From: Chitinophagales bacterium
GTDB taxonomy: Bacteria; Bacteroidota; Bacteroidia; Chitinophagales; LD1
Direction: 5' to 3'
Assembly (NCBI GenBank): GCA_019638515.1
Contig: JAHBTS010000007.1
Coordinates: 62,001-126,000, forward strand
DNA: 64,000 nt
Below, one piece after another: positions 62,141 through 64,000 of the stretch. The position numbers were made by a program, and so were the translations under genes. The notes beneath the pieces were generated by a model. That model was not told the origin of the DNA, did not search any database, and saw only the letters and a list, made by a program, of their open reading frames with translations. Every line of letters begins with the position of its first letter. The stretch's first letter is position 1.

Positions 62141-62881
62141 CTATGAATACAAATTGCTTTTAAGCAAGTTCATTTTACACAAGCGGTGCTTTACGCTAAC
62201 CGAAAGGCATCCCAAACCATACACCACACTACGCTTAAAGTTTATACTGGAAGCCTCTTTAAAATACTTGGTTGGGCAGGTTACTTCTCCAATTTCAAAC
62301 CCTTTGTAAATAATCTGCGAAAGCATTTGATTATCAAACACAAAATCATCGGAATTAGCACTAATATTGATGGCACTTATTACTTCTTTAGAAAACGCCC
62401 TATAACCGGTGTGGTATTCGCTTAGTTTCTGCCCCAGCAAAACATTTTGGGTAAACGTAAGCATACGGTTAAAAACATATTTATACAATGGCATCCCTCC
62501 TTTTAAAGCACCATTTCCCAAAATGCGAGAACCCAACACTACGGGATACACATCGTTGCCAATAATACTAATCATGGCAACCAGCAACTTAGGCGTATAT
62601 TGATAATCCGGATGCAACATTATTACAATATCGGCACCCAGCTCTAAGGCTTTGGCATAGCATGTTTTTTGATTGCCACCATACCCTTTGTTTTTATCGT
62701 GCCTAATTACATGGTGTACGCCCAATGCTTTTGCCACTTCCACGGTGTTGTCTTTGCTGGCATCATCTACCAACACCACTTCGTCCACAAACTCAAAAGG
62801 AATTTCGCTCCATGTTTGGGGAAGTGTTTGAGCAGCATTATATGCCGGCAACACCACTACTACTTTCTTATTGTTATACAT
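62141..62881 (-). CDS. Glycosyltransferase family 2 (polyprenyl-phosphate sugar transferase type)
   Basis: GT-A fold glycosyltransferase of 246 residues. It shows VVVVLPAYNAAQTLPQT, VVLVDDASKDNTVEVAKAL, RHDKNKGYGGNQKTCYAKAL and MLHPDYQYTP (the metal-binding Asp region). The layout resembles DPM1/dolichyl- or undecaprenyl-phosphate sugar synthases. The donor and acceptor are unknown. No transmembrane tail is seen. Gene neighbours are kbl (convergent) and a GT4 glycosyltransferase (divergent). Confidence 0.88.
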   Translation of the reverse strand: MYNNKKVVVVLPAYNAAQTLPQTWSEIPFEFVDEVVLVDDASKDNTVEVAKALGVHHVIRHDKNKGYGGNQKTCYAKALELGADIVIMLHPDYQYTPKLLVAMISIIGNDVYPVVLGSRILGNGALKGGMPLYKYVFNRMLTFTQNVLLGQKLSEYHTGYRAFSKEVISAINISANSDDFVFDNQMLSQIIYKGFEIGEVTCPTKYFKEASSINFKRSVVYGLGCLSVSVKHRLCKMNLLKSNLYS

Positions 62882-62920
62882 TATTGGTAGAACTTAAACC
62901 TTTTGCTATTTGAAGTTTGA

Positions 62921-62928
62921 TATTTTCG
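62921..62928 (+). promoter_or_regulatory. Candidate -7 box for the GT4 gene
   Basis: TATTTTCG, 18 bases before GTG 62947. Identical to the boxes before yebC and the UDP-glucuronate decarboxylase gene. A TTTTG lies only 15 bp upstream, too close for a normal -33. Confidence 0.33.
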
Positions 62929-62946
62929 GGCGCGAAAATAACTATT

Positions 62947-64000
62947 GTGCGCATACTTCAACTTGCCAATAAAATGCCTTTCCCGCCAAAAGATGGCGGA
63001 GCTATGGGTATTCACATATTTACCGAAGGATTATTGCAAGCCGGGCATCAAGTAAAAGTAATTGCCGTAAACTCTCCAAAACTCTTTACTCCACTACATG
63101 AAATCAACCAAAGCTATAAAGAAAGTACGCAGTTTGAAGCAGTTGAAATAGACACCCGCATAAAACCATTAAAAGCACTGCTCAATTTATTTTCAAATCG
63201 CTCCTACAATGTTGAAAGATTTGATGCCCCTGCCATGCATCAAAAACTAAAAGAAGTATTGGCAACAAAATCTTTTGATATTATACAATTGGAAAGCGTA
63301 TTTATGGCACCTTATATTGCCACCATAAAAAAATACAGCCTAGCCAAAATTGTATTGCGGGCACACAACATAGAACACAAGATTTGGGAACGCCTAGCCG
63401 CCAACGAAAAAAACATCCTAAAAAAATGGTATTTAGGTTTGCTCGCAAAGCGGCTAAAGCAGTACGAAATCAATATGCTGAACCAATACCACGGCATCAC
63501 ATATATTACAGCTACAGAAGGAATGCAAATTACCAATTTAGGTTGCCGCATCCCCACTTGCCATATTCCGTTTGCTATGCAGGTAAAAAACAAAATACCC
63601 ATACTCGGAAAAGAAGAGAATGGAAGCGTATTTTCGTTGGCAGCTATGGATTGGCAACCCAATGTGGAAGGCATACAGTGGTTTTTAGATAATGTTTGGG
63701 CACTCGTTTTACAAAAAATTCCCACAGCAAAGTTTTACATAGCAGGCCGAAACATGAATGCTCATTGGCTTCAAAAAAAGTATCCACAAGTTGAAATGGT
63801 GGGCGAAGTAAAAGATGCCAATGCATTTATTACAGAAAAAAGCGTAATGGTAGTGCCACTTTTTTCAGGTGGTGGCGTGCGCGTAAAAATTATTGAAGGC
63901 TTTGCCATGCAAAAGGCCATTGTGGCTACTGCCATTGGAGCCGAAGGCATCGAATATAAAAACAATGTTCACCTGCTCGAAGCCAATAACAGCACCGCCT
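62947..64000 (+). CDS. Glycosyltransferase family 4 (3' end outside window)
   Basis: GT-B fold glycosyltransferase running off the window end after 351 codons. The start is GTG (MRILQLANKMPFPPKDGGAMGIHIFTEGLLQAGHQV), with a TTG at 62917 as a longer alternative. It continues with VLRAHNIEHKIWERLA, SLAAMDWQPNVEGIQWFLDNVW, AKFYIAGRNMNAHWLQ, VEMVGEVKDANAFI and VVPLFSGGGVRVKIIEGFAMQKAIVATAIGAEGI, all typical of GT4 enzymes that build surface polysaccharides. No stop is seen in the visible part. The linkage made is unknown. Confidence 0.86.
   Translation, partial: MRILQLANKMPFPPKDGGAMGIHIFTEGLLQAGHQVKVIAVNSPKLFTPLHEINQSYKESTQFEAVEIDTRIKPLKALLNLFSNRSYNVERFDAPAMHQKLKEVLATKSFDIIQLESVFMAPYIATIKKYSLAKIVLRAHNIEHKIWERLAANEKNILKKWYLGLLAKRLKQYEINMLNQYHGITYITATEGMQITNLGCRIPTCHIPFAMQVKNKIPILGKEENGSVFSLAAMDWQPNVEGIQWFLDNVWALVLQKIPTAKFYIAGRNMNAHWLQKKYPQVEMVGEVKDANAFITEKSVMVVPLFSGGGVRVKIIEGFAMQKAIVATAIGAEGIEYKNNVHLLEANNSTA

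Noticed and set aside
63312-63725. A 137-codon minus-strand frame near the window end.
   Set aside because: The plus strand carries a clear GT4 glycosyltransferase through this region; the minus frame is its shadow.

Overview
The window looks like a piece of a Bacteroidota chromosome. Support comes from HmuY-like and type IX secretion proteins, a clade II (Sec/lipoprotein-type) nitrous-oxide reductase, many short lipoproteins, few Shine-Dalgarno sites, and repeated TAnnTTTG-type -7 promoter boxes, two of them with a TTG 19 bp upstream. The order is uncertain; a Chitinophagales- or Saprospirales-like relative is a guess from protein flavour. Coding density is high, and I see no phage, IS element, rRNA operon or CRISPR array.

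Layout. 1-3.1 kb: NrnA-like phosphoesterase (cut by the window edge), a cyclophilin-FKBP double isomerase, and TerC. 3.1-8.4 kb (minus): rimO-coaD-secreted protein, mscL, yebC, a small membrane protein, kynU. 8.5-11.3 kb (minus): TetR/PaaR-like regulator and paaABC, with paired operators over the promoter. 11.3-13.2 kb (minus): a di-heme peroxidase and an MbnP-family lipoprotein, a probable copper-binding pair. 13.3-17.3 kb (plus): four nucleotide-sugar genes. 17.3-19.3 kb (minus): truA, proline dehydrogenase. 19.4-24.0 kb (plus): rplL-rpoB, without rplJ before or rpoC after. 24-29.4 kb: hydrolase, tpiA, cdd, leuS, an SMR exporter, tRNA-Arg(CCT). 29.5-36.1 kb (minus): nos operon (cytochrome c, nosZ, a membrane protein-NosL fusion, nosD, nosF, nosY) behind an FNR/CRP-like site. 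36.1-43.5 kb (minus): gatB, tatD, serC, purK, a flippase, gmk, ferritin, a tiny Cys-rich lipoprotein. 43.6-48.5 kb: membrane protein, dnaN, biotin carrier, YoaK-type protein, argS. 48.6-54.1 kb (plus): heme-uptake-like operon (T9SS HmuY-like protein, TonB receptor, HmuY-like lipoprotein, OmpR-type regulator) behind a Fur-like palindrome. 54.1-64 kb: ferredoxin with a U32 peptidase, thiamine-binding protein, tyrosine recombinase, parE, split transketolase, kbl and two glycosyltransferases, the last cut by the window end.

How it fits together. The organism appears to be a facultatively anaerobic heterotroph. It can use N2O as electron acceptor (copper enzyme plus its NosDFYL maturation set), handles copper and heme iron with dedicated outer-membrane systems, degrades phenylacetyl-CoA, kynurenine and proline, and makes uronic-acid and 6-deoxyhexose sugars for surface polysaccharides. 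The most unusual points are the isolated rplL-rpoB unit, the MbnH/MbnP-like pair, the NosL fusion with an intact internal lipobox, and the heme locus in which two HmuY-like paralogs (one T9SS cargo, one lipoprotein) flank one receptor and are followed by a response regulator with no kinase.
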